A stretch of 64,000 bases of DNA from Bradyrhizobium sp. Lineage in GTDB: Bacteria > Pseudomonadota > Alphaproteobacteria > Rhizobiales > Xanthobacteraceae. Location of the stretch: NCBI RefSeq assembly GCF_030654605.1, contig NZ_JAURXB010000133.1:1-64000 (forward strand), read 5' to 3'. The translations under genes and the position numbers were made by a program. The notes beneath the pieces were generated by a model that was not told the origin of the DNA, did no database searches, and worked only from the letters and a program-made list of their open reading frames with translations. Of the stretch, positions 27,193 to 36,136 are shown in pieces (position 1 is the stretch's first letter; each line of letters begins with the position of its first letter).

Positions 27193-27717
27193 GTGAGGCG
27201 TCAAACAGCAACAAGCGGGATCAATCCCGCCGGGTCGAGCCGCGCATTGCGGCTCGACCCTCTTTCCCTGCCCGTCCGCTTCGAAGCGCATGATACCCGC
27301 GCCGACGGCGGCGTGCGGAATATCGAACTTCACCGCGAACGCGTCGTGCTGCGCCGTGCCATCGGCGGCATGCAGATGGCGATCAACGTCCGTGTCAGCG
27401 ATTTTCTCGGCGTCGCCCTGCGCGGCATCGACGATGCGCAGATGCTGGTGCTGGCGCATCGCGATCCGTCATTGACGATTCCGTTGTGCGTCAGCTCCGA
27501 CCGCGAGGAAATCGCGGTGGCCGGGCAGATGTGGAGCGACATCTTCGCGCTTCCACAGATAAAGGAAGACAAGACGCGCCAGCCCGCGCCGCGGCGCCGG
27601 CGTCACAACGCGATCCGGGCCCGCCGTCCGAAATTCCTGGTGCGGCGGCGCGCCGGCGGCCTAATCAATCCGGCCAACATTCATCAGGGCGAGCGCGAGA
27701 TCATCGCAAGGGATTGA
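27193..27717 (+). CDS. DUF6101 family protein
   Basis: 174 residues from a GTG with GGGGAG about ten bases upstream. The N-terminal two thirds (RLDPLSLPVRFEAHDTRADG, then RNIELHRERVVLRRAIGG and RDPSLTIPLCVSSDREEI) match a conserved Bradyrhizobiaceae family without known function. The C-terminus is strongly basic (PRRRRHNAIRARRPKFLVRRRAGG), suggesting nucleic acid or membrane-surface binding, which is inference. There is no signal peptide. Confidence 0.82.
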   Translation: MRRQTATSGINPAGSSRALRLDPLSLPVRFEAHDTRADGGVRNIELHRERVVLRRAIGGMQMAINVRVSDFLGVALRGIDDAQMLVLAHRDPSLTIPLCVSSDREEIAVAGQMWSDIFALPQIKEDKTRQPAPRRRRHNAIRARRPKFLVRRRAGGLINPANIHQGEREIIARD

Positions 27718-27737
27718 GCTAACTTCTCTACCGCTCC

Positions 27738-27869
27738 CTCATGGTGAGGAGCGTGCCGGGCGGCGCTTGCTCCGCCCGGCACGCGTCTCGAACCATCTGG
27801 CATGGTGCCTGCTGCCATCCTTCGAGACGCTTGCTACGCAAGTGCTTCGCAAGCTCCTCAGGATGAGGT
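27738..27869. repeat. Palindromic repeat (CATGGTGAGGAGC / CTCCTCAGGATGAGG type)
   Basis: Contains the hairpin GTGCCGGGCGG-CGCTTGCT-CCGCCCGGCAC and outer arms CATGGTGAGGAGC and GCTCCTCAGGATGAGG, plus CGTCTCGAA and TTCGAGACG inner arms. It lies between the convergent DUF6101 and ubiA genes. Confidence 0.85.
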
Positions 27870-27901
27870 CGGTGTTTGCTGAAGCTCAGGATGACGAATT
27901 G

Positions 27902-28834
27902 CTAGTTTGCCCGCAGCACCGCATCCACCAGCAATCCCGCGAACAGCAACAGCCCCGCATCGCGGTTGGATTTGAAGATCCGCAGGCACAGCGCCGGATC
28001 GGAAATCTCCAGACGCCGGATCTGCCAGACCAGATGCGCGGCGAACGCGGCGAGCCCGATCCAGGCCGGCCACCGCGCGCCGGCTAATGCCAGCGCCACG
28101 CCTATCAACAGCACCGCCAGACCATAAAACACCACCAGCGCCAAATGGGTGCGCGCGCCGAACAGGCGCGCGGTGGATTTCACGCCGATCAGCGCGTCGT
28201 CCTCGGCGTCCTGATGGGCATAGATGGTGTCGTAGCCGATCACCCAGGCGATCGAGCCGGCATAGAGCAGCAGCGCCGTCGCATCGATTCGTCCGAGGAT
28301 GACCGCAAATCCCATCAGCGCGCCCCAGGAGAAGGCGAGGCCGAGCACGACCTGCGGCCACCAGGTAATCCGCTTCATGAACGGATAGACCGCGACGATA
28401 ATCAGCGAGGCGATGCCGGTCATGATCGCGAAGCGGTTGAACTGCAGCAGCACCAGCAATCCGATCAGCGCCTGGGCGACCAGAAAGACCGCCGCCTGCG
28501 GCACGCTGACCTGTCCCGCCGGGATCGGCCGCGACCGCGTCCGTTCGACCTGGGCGTCGAGATCGCGGTCGGTAATGTCGTTCCAGGTGCAGCCGGCGCC
28601 CCGCATGACGAAGGCGCCGATGAGGAACAGCACGATCACGAGCAGCAATTGGCTGGCGTCGCGCGCGATGCCGGCGGCGAGCGCGGCCGACCACCAGCAC
28701 GGCATCAGCAACAGCCAGGAGCCGATCGGCCGGTCGAAACGGGAGAGACGCAAATAGGGCCGCGACCACGACGGCGCGTGCGTATCGACCCAGTTGCCGG
28801 TGGCATCGGCAACCCGGGCCGTGACGTCGCTCAT
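27902..28834 (-). CDS. ubiA: 4-hydroxybenzoate octaprenyltransferase
   Basis: 310-residue integral membrane prenyltransferase of ubiquinone synthesis, attaching the polyprenyl chain to 4-hydroxybenzoate. The first Asp-rich motif is NDITDRDLDAQVERTRSRPI and the second is GYDTIYAHQDAEDD. About eight or nine hydrophobic segments are visible. Other UbiA-fold enzymes (chlorophyll or heme synthases) are less likely because the motif set and length match UbiA. A small exported protein gene ends upstream on the opposite side, 10 bases away on the same strand. Confidence 0.93.
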   Translation of the reverse strand: MSDVTARVADATGNWVDTHAPSWSRPYLRLSRFDRPIGSWLLLMPCWWSAALAAGIARDASQLLLVIVLFLIGAFVMRGAGCTWNDITDRDLDAQVERTRSRPIPAGQVSVPQAAVFLVAQALIGLLVLLQFNRFAIMTGIASLIIVAVYPFMKRITWWPQVVLGLAFSWGALMGFAVILGRIDATALLLYAGSIAWVIGYDTIYAHQDAEDDALIGVKSTARLFGARTHLALVVFYGLAVLLIGVALALAGARWPAWIGLAAFAAHLVWQIRRLEISDPALCLRIFKSNRDAGLLLFAGLLVDAVLRAN

Positions 28835-28844
28835 CGGAAAGTGG

Positions 28845-29513
28845 TCATCGCGTGAGGACGTTGCCGTTCAGGGTGTCGAAGGTGCTGCCGCCTTTTCGCA
28901 CGACGTTGGCTTCCGGTGCCGCGGCCGAAGAGCCCAGCACTTCGCTCAGGCTCGGGCCGGCCGGACCTCGCTGCTGCACCTGCTGCGCCGCCGCGCAGAC
29001 TTTCGCCCGCATGCCCTCGGTATTCTTGTGACCGTTTTTCATCTGCTCGGCGACCGACGGCGGAATTCCGCACCGGGCGGCGTTGCTTTCGACGAATTTG
29101 ATCATCTTGATTTCGGCCTGGCCGAAATTTCCGATCAGCTTGCAGGCTTCGTCCGGGGCCGCCTTGCGTTCGCCGGCGGCCTTGATCAGCTTGCCGCGCT
29201 TCTCCGCCTCTTCGCGCAACGGCAGGAACTTCTTCATGCAGTCGTCCGGCGGACCGCCTGCCTGCGAGGGAGGCGCCGGCCCGCGCTCGAACGCGGAGCC
29301 TGTGATCGGCGCCGCCCCCGTCGCCGGAAACGGACTGGGACCCCCGACGGAAGCCGCGGGAGCCGCGCCATTGACCGGCGGAAACGGCGAAGCATTGCTG
29401 GGCGCGGCCTGGCCGGGCAGCGGCGCCGGGAAGGCGCCCTGGGCAAAACCCTGTCCGGCATGGCAGGTCACGAGAGCCACGGTGAGCGGCACAATCAAGC
29501 GGCGGATGATCAA
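28845..29513 (-). CDS. Exported Pro/Ala-rich protein with a conserved four-Cys C-terminal half
   Basis: 222 residues. A signal peptide (LIVPLTVALVTCHAGQGFAQ) is followed by 60 low-complexity Pro/Ala/Gly residues, then an alpha-helical domain (DDCMKKFLPLREEAEKRGKL, DEACKLIGNFGQAEIKMIKF, ARCGIPPSVAEQMKN and RAKVCAAAQQ) with four Cys that could form two periplasmic disulfides. It sits 10 bases upstream of ubiA on the same strand and may be cotranscribed with it. The family is not known to me by function. Confidence 0.8.
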   Translation of the reverse strand: MIIRRLIVPLTVALVTCHAGQGFAQGAFPAPLPGQAAPSNASPFPPVNGAAPAASVGGPSPFPATGAAPITGSAFERGPAPPSQAGGPPDDCMKKFLPLREEAEKRGKLIKAAGERKAAPDEACKLIGNFGQAEIKMIKFVESNAARCGIPPSVAEQMKNGHKNTEGMRAKVCAAAQQVQQRGPAGPSLSEVLGSSAAAPEANVVRKGGSTFDTLNGNVLTR

Positions 29514-29717
29514 AGCTGTTCCTCCGGCACGGTCGAACGGTCCCTAACGCCTTCCCAATAGAAGAGCGAACTCGAATAAGGACTTATTACGATTCCTGCC
29601 GGCTCTTAACAACCTGCCGAATTTGGCAACAGCGCGGCGTAGAGCGGCTTTGGACCCGATAATTGCGTTAAATCGCTCTCTTTGCGTTAAAAGGCCGCAG
29701 GAATCGGAAACTTGACC

Positions 29718-30479
29718 ATGCCTCAACACGATTTTCGCAGCCCCCGGCTGTTTGTCGATGCCGCACTGGCATCGGGCGAAACGGTCGCGCTGGATCGCAA
29801 CCAGAGCAATTACCTCGGTAATGTGCTGCGACTGGCCGCCGGCGACACCATCCTGGCGTTCAACGGGCGGGACGGCGAATGGCGGGCTGCCATCGCCGGC
29901 CGCAAACGGCCGGACAGTCTGACCATCGCGGACCAGACCCGGCCGCAGGATCGGCTGCCCGACATCGCCTACGTCTTTGCGCCCCTGAAACATGCCCGGC
30001 TCGACTATATTGTGCAGAAGGCGGTCGAGATGGGGGCCTCGGCGCTGCGGCCGGTGTTGACCCGCTTCACCCAGGTCTCACGGGTCAACAGCGAGCGGAT
30101 GCGCGCCAATGTCATCGAGGCCGCCGAACAATGCGGCATCCTGAGTCTGGCCGAAGTCGCCGAGCCGATGCCGCTCGATCGCTATTTGAGCCAGCGCGAC
30201 GCCGAGCGCCTGCTGGTGTTCTGCGACGAGACCGCGGATGCCCAAGATCCGCTGCGGGCGCTGCGAAGCGAGCCGGCGGGATCCCACGGCATCGATATCC
30301 TGATCGGCCCCGAAGGCGGATTTGAAGAGGAAGAGCGCGCCAATCTGCTCCGGCAACCGCGAACCTTAAGGCTTTCGCTGGGGCCGCGGATCCTGCGGGC
30401 GGATACCGCTGGCGTCGCGGCGCTGGCGCTGGTGCAGGCGGCGCTGGGCGACTGGGGCGGAACCGGCCCGGCCGGCTAG
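29718..30479 (+). CDS. rsmE: 16S rRNA (uracil(1498)-N(3))-methyltransferase
   Basis: 253-residue SPOUT-fold methyltransferase that modifies U1498 of 16S rRNA in the 30S subunit. N-terminal PUA-like region, then KAVEMGASALRPVLTRFTQV, the SAM-binding knot IGPEGGFEEEE and LRLSLGPRILRADTA are diagnostic. The ATG at 29718 is preferred over a TTG six bases upstream. The 23-base motif of unknown function lies 37 bases after the stop. Confidence 0.95.
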   Translation: MPQHDFRSPRLFVDAALASGETVALDRNQSNYLGNVLRLAAGDTILAFNGRDGEWRAAIAGRKRPDSLTIADQTRPQDRLPDIAYVFAPLKHARLDYIVQKAVEMGASALRPVLTRFTQVSRVNSERMRANVIEAAEQCGILSLAEVAEPMPLDRYLSQRDAERLLVFCDETADAQDPLRALRSEPAGSHGIDILIGPEGGFEEEERANLLRQPRTLRLSLGPRILRADTAGVAALALVQAALGDWGGTGPAG

Positions 30480-30516
30480 AAAGCCGCGCCTGCTGCCGGG
30501 GTCCCTACAATAATCT

Positions 30517-30540
30517 CGAAAACAACCCCATGCACAGTAA
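30517..30540 (+). repeat. 23-24 base intergenic motif, copy 2 (after rsmE)
   Basis: Identical over CGAAA plus ACAACCCCATGCACAGTA plus A to the copies at 8499 and 60088. It starts 37 bases after the rsmE stop on the sense strand. Just downstream, GCACTTTTTTGGCCGGTC (30559-30576) is nearly the reverse complement of the GCCGACCAAAAAGTGC that precedes copy 1. Confidence 0.85.
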
Positions 30541-30681
30541 GGATGCCCTTCTGACGACAGCACTTTTTTGGCCGGTCGTTAAGCCACTTGGCTATTCCGG
30601 GTCGAAACCCCCGCCGGGCCATGCTAAGGGCTGCGCCCTGACCTCTGGAACCCGGTTTCCAGCCAAAGTTTGGACTTCGCG

Positions 30682-31869
30682 ATGACCATGACCGCCGCCC
30701 CTCGTGCGACCGGATCCGCCGCATGGGCGGACGCCCTGCTATTGTCGTTCGCGCAGGCCGGCTACATCAAGGCCGAACCGGATATCCTGCAGCCGGCCGA
30801 GCCGTTTCTGGATCTGTCGGGCGAGGACATCCGCAAGAGTCTTTATTTGACCACCGACCCCGGCGGCGAGGAACTGTGCCTCCGCCCCGACCTCACCATT
30901 CCCGTGGCGCGGGACTATCTCGCCTCCCCCGGCGCCGGCCAGCCCATGGGCTTCTGCTATCTCGGGCCGGTGTTTCGCTATCGCGGCGGCCGGCCGAGCG
31001 AATTCCTGCAGGCCGGCATCGAATCCTTCGGACGGGCCGACCGCGCCGCGGCGGATGCCGAAATGCTGGCGCTGGCGCTGGAGGCTGTAACCGCGTTCGG
31101 GCTGACCGAGGTCGAGATCCGCACCGGCGACGTGGCGCTGTTCAACGCGCTGATCGAGGCCCTCGATCTCTATCCGGTCTGGCGGCGGCGGCTGATCAAG
31201 GATTTCAACCGCAAGGTCAGCCTGACCGAAGATATCGAGCGGCTGACGCTCGAGACGGCGCCCGGCCGCAACGAATATGAAGGCGTGCTGGCAGCGCTGG
31301 CCGGCTCCGACCGCAAGGCGGCGCTGGCGCTGGTGACCGACCTGATGTCGATCGCCGGCACCACCAATGTCGGCGGCCGAACCGTCGCCGAAATCGCCGA
31401 CCGTTTTCTCGAGCAATCGACCCTGAAGGGCGGCGCACTGCCGCGCGACGCGCTCGGCACCATCAAGCGCTTTCTGGCGATCGCGGGCGATCCGAATGAG
31501 GCGGTCGCACAATTGCGCGCGCTTGCCGCCGACGCCAGGCTCGATCTCACCGCCGCGATCGACCAGTTCGAAAGCCGGGTCGGCTTCATGGCCGCGCGCG
31601 GCATCGATACCGCCAGGACCCGGTTTTCCACCTCGTTCGGACGCGGCCTCGACTACTACACCGGCTTCGAGTTCGAACTGCACGGCAAGGGCAACGGCAC
31701 CGAGCCGCTGGTGGCGGGCGGACGCTACGACGGACTGATGACCCAGCTCGGCTCGGCTGCGCCGATCCCGGCCGTCGGATTTTCGATCTGGGTCGAAGCC
31801 TTGACGCAGGCGGGCCGCCAACCCGCCGCGAGCGGGAGCAAGCCCGCCACGAGCGGGAGTGCATCATGA
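30682..31869 (+). CDS. hisZ: ATP phosphoribosyltransferase regulatory subunit
   Basis: 395 residues, HisRS-like but without aminoacylation: it activates and regulates HisG at the first step of histidine synthesis. HisRS-like motif 2 ([42 protein letters not shown] in outline) and motif 3 ([25 protein letters not shown]) are visible. The C-terminal tail ([16 protein letters not shown]) is encoded by a 21-base tandem duplication. Its TGA overlaps the hisG ATG. The ATG at 30682 is preferred to a TTG at 30670. Confidence 0.93.
   Translation: MTMTAAPRATGSAAWADALLLSFAQAGYIKAEPDILQPAEPFLDLSGEDIRKSLYLTTDPGGEELCLRPDLTIPVARDYLASPGAGQPMGFCYLGPVFRYRGGRPSEFLQAGIESFGRADRAAADAEMLALALEAVTAFGLTEVEIRTGDVALFNALIEALDLYPVWRRRLIKDFNRKVSLTEDIERLTLETAPGRNEYEGVLAALAGSDRKAALALVTDLMSIAGTTNVGGRTVAEIADRFLEQSTLKGGALPRDALGTIKRFLAIAGDPNEAVAQLRALAADARLDLTAAIDQFESRVGFMAARGIDTARTRFSTSFGRGLDYYTGFEFELHGKGNGTEPLVAGGRYDGLMTQLGSAAPIPAVGFSIWVEALTQAGRQPAASGSKPATSGSAS
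31822..31863 (+). repeat. 21-base tandem duplication at the hisZ/hisG junction
   Basis: Two 21-base units (CCCGCCGCGAGCGGGAGCAAG and the same with four changes) make the last codons of hisZ. Each contains CGGGAG; the second copy, ending seven bases before the hisG ATG, serves as its ribosome-binding site. Confidence 0.8.
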
Positions 31870-32843
31870 CCGCGCCATTCGTTCTCGCCGTTCCCTCGAA
31901 GGGCCGCCTGCAGGAGCAGGCCGAGGCGTTCTTTACCCGCGCCGGATTGTCGCTGGCCAAGCCGCGCGGCGCCCGCGACTATCGCGGCACCATCGCCGGA
32001 CTCGACAATGTCGAGATCGCCTATCTCTCGGCCAGCGAAATCGCCTCGCAGCTGGCGCGCGGCATGGTGCATCTCGGCGTGACAGGCGAAGACCTGGTGC
32101 GCGAGAGCATTGCCGACGCCGACAAGCGCGTCATGCTGATCGACAATCTCGGCTTCGGCAGCGCCAACGTCGTGGTGGCGGTGCCGCAGGCCTGGATCGA
32201 TGTCCGCACCATGGCCGACCTCGACGACGTCACGACGGGTTTTCGCGCCCAGCACAATCGGCGGATGCGGGTGGCGACCAAATACATCAACCTGACGCGG
32301 AGCTTCTTCGCCGCGCATGGCGTGGTCGATTACCGCATCGTCGAGAGCGCTGGTGCTACCGAAGGCGCGCCCGCCGTCGGCACCGCCGAAATGATCGTCG
32401 ACATCACCACTACCGGCGCGACGCTGGTCGCCAACGGCCTCAAGGTGCTCGATGACGGCGTGATCCTGCGCAGCCAGGCCAACCTCGTGGCGTCAAAGGA
32501 CGCCGACTGGTCGGACGATGCCCGCGAAACCGCGCGCGTCATCCTGGATCACATCGCGGCCCGGGCGCGGGCCAGCAAATACCGCGAAGTCCGCACCCGC
32601 TTTGCCGGCTGCGACGCCGCGCTGCTGGCGGAAGCCCATCATCGCTTCGGCGTGGTCTCGCCATTCGGCGGCCCGACGTCTTCGGGGATGGTCACGCTGC
32701 ACTGCCCGCCGGCGCAGCTTTACGCGCTCGGCAGCTTTCTGCGCGACCGCGGCGCCGAAACGGTGTCGGTGGCCTCGCTCGACTATGTGCTCGACCGCGA
32801 CAATCCGCTGTTCGCCAGGCTCGAGGCGTTTTTGCGGAGTTAG
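31866..32843 (+). CDS. hisG: ATP phosphoribosyltransferase, catalytic subunit
   Basis: 325 residues; catalyses ATP plus PRPP to phosphoribosyl-ATP, the committed step of histidine synthesis. Catalytic domain signatures include [30 protein letters not shown] and the PRPP-loop region [20 protein letters not shown] in outline. After about residue 230 an extra 90-residue segment ([39 protein letters not shown]) looks like the ACT-like regulatory domain of long-form HisG, although hisZ, the partner of short-form HisG, is directly upstream. The start overlaps the hisZ stop. Confidence 0.94.
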   Translation: MTAPFVLAVPSKGRLQEQAEAFFTRAGLSLAKPRGARDYRGTIAGLDNVEIAYLSASEIASQLARGMVHLGVTGEDLVRESIADADKRVMLIDNLGFGSANVVVAVPQAWIDVRTMADLDDVTTGFRAQHNRRMRVATKYINLTRSFFAAHGVVDYRIVESAGATEGAPAVGTAEMIVDITTTGATLVANGLKVLDDGVILRSQANLVASKDADWSDDARETARVILDHIAARARASKYREVRTRFAGCDAALLAEAHHRFGVVSPFGGPTSSGMVTLHCPPAQLYALGSFLRDRGAETVSVASLDYVLDRDNPLFARLEAFLRS

Positions 32844-32850
32844 AGTTTTC

Positions 32851-33050
32851 ACTCCCCTCCCTCCACGCGCCCTTGCGCGTGGCGGGGTCGAGACGAGCGA
32901 AGCTCGCTCTTAGGGGTCGGGGGTGGGGGGCGTCTCAGCGCATTTGCTGCCAGCGGAACATGACGATAGACCACCCCACCCCCGACCCCTCCCCACCGCT
33001 GCGCCCGCCTTCGCCAAGTGGCTTTGGCGGGCACAGCGGAGGGAGGGGAG
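32851..33050. repeat. Large palindromic repeat (CTCCCCTCC family) with internal insert
   Basis: Left ACTCCCCTCCCTCCACGCGC pairs with right GCGGAGGGAGGGGAG, and GGGGTCGGGGGTGGGG with CCACCCCACCCCCGACCCC; smaller hairpins AGCGAAGCTCGCT and CCCGCCTTCGCCAAGTGGC lie inside (outline). It occupies most of the 315-base gap between hisG and the GT2 gene; the remaining 100 bases show nothing recognisable. Confidence 0.85.
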
Positions 33051-33158
33051 AAGAAGAGCCCGGTGTGCTTGACGAGTGCTTACGCGCCTTCTGTTCATCT
33101 TAGCGACAGCTGGCAGCGAGTACCATATGATGTTGCGTGATAGCTTTGGACCTGATCG

Positions 33159-34205
33159 ATGATGCTGGGTACGGACGTTTCTGATCTGTCGACCACCGCG
33201 GCCAACGCCGCGGCGCAGGGGCTGTCGATCGTCGTCCCCCTCTACAATGAGGCAGCCGGGCTGCCCTTTCTGCACCAGCGTCTCGGCGCGCTGGCGAAGA
33301 CGCTGCGGCAGCGCTACGGACTCGCCTGCGAGGTCGTCTATGTCGATGACGGCAGCGCCGACAAAACGCTCGACATTGCGCGGGGGCTCGGCGCCGAGGG
33401 GCTCGACGTTCAGGTGGTGTCGCTGTCGCGCAATTTCGGCAAGGAAGCCGCCCTGATGGCGGGGCTCGACTATGCCCGGCTCGGCGCGGTGCTGTTCATG
33501 GACGGCGACGGCCAGCATCCGCCCGCGCTGGTAGAGCAACTCGTCAGCCACTGGATCGAGGGCGGCTTCGACGTCGTCTATACCGCCAAGGCGCATCGCG
33601 ATAATGAATCGCGGATGCGGCGCATCGCCGTGCATGGCTTCTACGCGCTGATCAACTGGGGCGCGCGGCAGAAAATCCCGGCCGATGCCGGCGATTTCCG
33701 CCTGCTGTCGCCGCGGGCCGCGGTCGCGTTGCGGCAGCTTCCCGAGCGCAATCGCTTTTTCAAGGGGCTGGCGAGCTGGATCGGCTTTCGCCAGATCCGC
33801 GTCGATTACGAACCGGCGGCCCGCGCCCATGGCGTCACCTCCTTCAGCCCCGGCCAGCTGATCGGGCTTTCGATCGAAGGCCTGACCTCCTTCTCGGTGG
33901 CGCCGCTGCGTCTGGCCAGCCTGCTCGGCGTCGTGCTCGCGACCGTCGCCTTCCTGTTCGGTCTTTCCATCCTGTGGGAAACCTGGATGAGCGGAAAATC
34001 CGTCCCCGGTTATCCCTCGCTGGTGGTCGGCCTGATGACCATCGGCGGCGTGCAGCTCATCATGATCGGCATCGTCGGCGAATACATCGGCAAGATTCTT
34101 TCCGAGCTGAAGGCGCGCCCGATCTATTTCGTGGCCGAGCACAGCGTGAAACGCGGCGAGCAAGAGGCCGGCGCCAGCATCGGCGAACGGACCGCCGCGG
34201 AATGA
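33159..34205 (+). CDS. GT2 family glycosyltransferase, polyprenyl-phosphate type (ArnC/GtrB/DPM1-like)
   Basis: 348 residues. A cytoplasmic GT-A domain comes first: SIVVPLYNEAAGLPFL, VVYVDDGSADKTL and FMDGDGQHPP, the last supplying the DxD metal site. Two C-terminal membrane helices (LASLLGVVLATVAFLFGLSI and VVGLMTIGGVQLIMIGIVGEYIGKI) follow, the GtrB/ArnC layout for transfer of a sugar from a nucleotide donor to undecaprenyl phosphate. The stop overlaps the ATG of a ChbG/HpnK-type deacetylase, so both probably act on one glycolipid. Confidence 0.92.
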   Translation: MMLGTDVSDLSTTAANAAAQGLSIVVPLYNEAAGLPFLHQRLGALAKTLRQRYGLACEVVYVDDGSADKTLDIARGLGAEGLDVQVVSLSRNFGKEAALMAGLDYARLGAVLFMDGDGQHPPALVEQLVSHWIEGGFDVVYTAKAHRDNESRMRRIAVHGFYALINWGARQKIPADAGDFRLLSPRAAVALRQLPERNRFFKGLASWIGFRQIRVDYEPAARAHGVTSFSPGQLIGLSIEGLTSFSVAPLRLASLLGVVLATVAFLFGLSILWETWMSGKSVPGYPSLVVGLMTIGGVQLIMIGIVGEYIGKILSELKARPIYFVAEHSVKRGEQEAGASIGERTAAE

Positions 34206-35047
34206 ACGATACCGCGCCGCCGCGCCGAATCTGGCTGTGCGCCGACGATTACGGCATCAGCCCCGGCGTCAACCGCGCGATCCGCGACCTGATCGAGCGC
34301 GGCCGCCTCAACGCCACCTCGGTGATGATGGTCGGGTCCGCGATCGGCCGCGACGAAATCCTCGCGCTGCAGGCCGCCGCCGCCGGCAGCCCGCGTTGCG
34401 CCATCGGCCTGCACGTCACGCTGACGGCGCCGTTCGCGCCGCTGACGATGCACTTTCGCCCCGTCCACGGCGGCATGTTCCTGCCGTTCCCGAAACTGCT
34501 GCGCGCCGGCCTGCTGCGGCGGCTCGATCCCGAGATGGTCCATGCCGAAGTGATGGTGCAGCTCGCGACCTTCGGCGAGTTGTTCGGCCGCACACCCGAC
34601 TTCGTCGACGGACATCAGCACGCGCAGCTGTTTCCGGGGGTGCGCGACGCCTTTCTGGCCGCGGTGAACCAATCGGCGCCCGGCGCCTGGGTTCGCCAGG
34701 GCGGCCGCAATCTGCCTTTCGCCCGGCGGCTCGGCGCGCCCAAGGCGCTGGTTCTCGATACCCTGAGCGCGCAGTTTCGCCGCCGCGCCGCGCGCGCCGG
34801 CATCGCCTTCAATCCCGGATTCGCCGGCGCCTATGATTTTTCGACGCAGCCGGATTTCGGCGCGCTGATGCGGCAATTCCTCGATGCGCTGCCGGAGGAT
34901 GGCCTCATCATGTGTCACCCCGGCTTCGTCGATGACGTCCTCGTCAGCCTCGATCCCTTGACCGTGCAGCGCGAACACGAGCACGCGTTTCTCGGCGGCG
35001 AGGATTTCCCGCACCTTTTGGCGGCGAATAAAGTTACGTTGGGTTGA
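34202..35047 (+). CDS. ChbG/HpnK (YdjC) family deacetylase
   Basis: 281 residues. YdjC-fold carbohydrate deacetylase: the metal-binding motif WLCADDYGISPGVN and the FVDGHQHAQLFP motif are present, and a late CHPGFVDD His completes the site. HpnK-type members deacetylate glycosylated hopanoids or similar glycolipids. The ATG overlaps the GT2 stop by four bases, so it should work on the product of that transferase, in the way ArnD follows ArnC. The exact lipid is unknown. Confidence 0.88.
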   Translation: MNDTAPPRRIWLCADDYGISPGVNRAIRDLIERGRLNATSVMMVGSAIGRDEILALQAAAAGSPRCAIGLHVTLTAPFAPLTMHFRPVHGGMFLPFPKLLRAGLLRRLDPEMVHAEVMVQLATFGELFGRTPDFVDGHQHAQLFPGVRDAFLAAVNQSAPGAWVRQGGRNLPFARRLGAPKALVLDTLSAQFRRRAARAGIAFNPGFAGAYDFSTQPDFGALMRQFLDALPEDGLIMCHPGFVDDVLVSLDPLTVQREHEHAFLGGEDFPHLLAANKVTLG

Positions 35048-35170
35048 ACTCCGTCAGGGAATCCAGCCGGACGCTTTGTCGCATACGGAAATTTAATGCG
35101 CCGGGGGATTACTTGCGACACAAACCACCCCTACATCTCCCCCGCGCCCCCGGCGCCAGGGAGAGACGAC

Positions 35171-35983
35171 ATGACACCGCAAGAACGCCAACTGGTTGAC
35201 GATCTTTTCGACCGCCTCTCGAAGGTGGAGGGCGCGCCGCGCGATCCGGACGCGGCGGGCGCCATCGCACAGGGCCTGCGCACGGCGCCCAATGCCGTCT
35301 ACGCGCTGGTGCAGACCGTCCTGCTGCAGGACGAAGCGCTGAAGCGCGCCCACAGCCGCATCCAGGAACTGGAAGGCAAGGACGAACAACCCCAGGCCGG
35401 CTTCCTCGATTCGATGCGCGAAACGATTTTCGGGCAGACACCGCCGCGTGGCTCGGTGCCGAACGTGCGGCCGCCCGAGCTTCCCGGCCGCCCGACATGG
35501 AACAGCGGCCAGGTCATGCAGCAGGCGCAAGGTCCGGGGCAATATAACCAGGTACCGTATGGCCAGCAGCCTTATGGCGGCCAACAGGCGCCGATGGGCG
35601 GAGGCGGCGGCTCATTCCTCGGCACCGCGGCCGCGGCAGCCGCCGGCGTGGTCGGCGGCTCGCTGCTGCTCGGCAGCATCCGCTCGATGATGGGCGGCGG
35701 CGGCCACCAGCAGAGTTTTGGTGACAGCGCGAGCGCGGGCGGAAGCGACGGCGCCGGCCATCGCGGCAGCGTCGAGGACCGCAGGCCGTGGGCCGATCAG
35801 TCCGGCGGCGACCTGGCGAAGGAAGCCGGGATCAACGACATCGGCTCGTCCGGACGCCACGCCAGTTATGATGACAGCTCGTCGCGCTCGGGATTGTTCG
35901 ATAGCGCGTCAAACGACGACGACGATCACGACGATATGGATATGGATTCCGACGACTTCGGCGGCGACAGCGACGAGATCTGA
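35171..35983 (+). CDS. DUF2076 domain protein
   Basis: 270 residues. The N-terminal MTPQERQLVDDLFDRLSKVE and LVQTVLLQDEALKRAHSRIQ segments match DUF2076. The middle is Gly/Gln/Pro-rich, then a hydrophobic glycine-rich stretch (FLGTAAAAAAGVVGGSLLLGS), and an acidic tail ends in DDDDHDDMDMDSDDFGGDSD. The stretch could be a membrane or oligomerisation segment. GAGAGA sits just before the ATG. A strong terminator follows at 36008. The function is unknown. Confidence 0.85.
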   Translation: MTPQERQLVDDLFDRLSKVEGAPRDPDAAGAIAQGLRTAPNAVYALVQTVLLQDEALKRAHSRIQELEGKDEQPQAGFLDSMRETIFGQTPPRGSVPNVRPPELPGRPTWNSGQVMQQAQGPGQYNQVPYGQQPYGGQQAPMGGGGGSFLGTAAAAAAGVVGGSLLLGSIRSMMGGGGHQQSFGDSASAGGSDGAGHRGSVEDRRPWADQSGGDLAKEAGINDIGSSGRHASYDDSSSRSGLFDSASNDDDDHDDMDMDSDDFGGDSDEI

Positions 35984-36007
35984 TCGCTTTCTGCCAGTAT
36001 CCAGGCA

Positions 36008-36040
36008 GAACGGCCGCCCACCGGGCGGCCGTTCTCGTTT
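36008..36040 (+). terminator. Intrinsic terminator after DUF2076 gene
   Basis: GAACGGCCGCC and GGCGGCCGTTC form an 11-bp stem with a five-base loop, followed by TCGTTT. It stands 25 bases after the stop. Confidence 0.8.
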
Positions 36041-36088
36041 GGTGGAATTTCGAAGTTTCATTTTCGCATCGCGTGACAATGTATTTTT

Positions 36089-36130
36089 CTCCCCTCCCAC
36101 CACGCGCAAGCGCGCGTGGTGGGAGGGGAG
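36089..36130. repeat. Perfect 19-bp hairpin (CTCCCCTCC family)
   Basis: CTCCCCTCCCACCACGCGC, loop AAGC, then GCGCGTGGTGGGAGGGGAG: every base of the 19-bp arms pairs. T residues precede it and it ends seven bases from the L,D-transpeptidase stop, so on the minus strand it can serve as a terminator. Confidence 0.92.
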
Positions 36131-36136
36131 TAGAAA

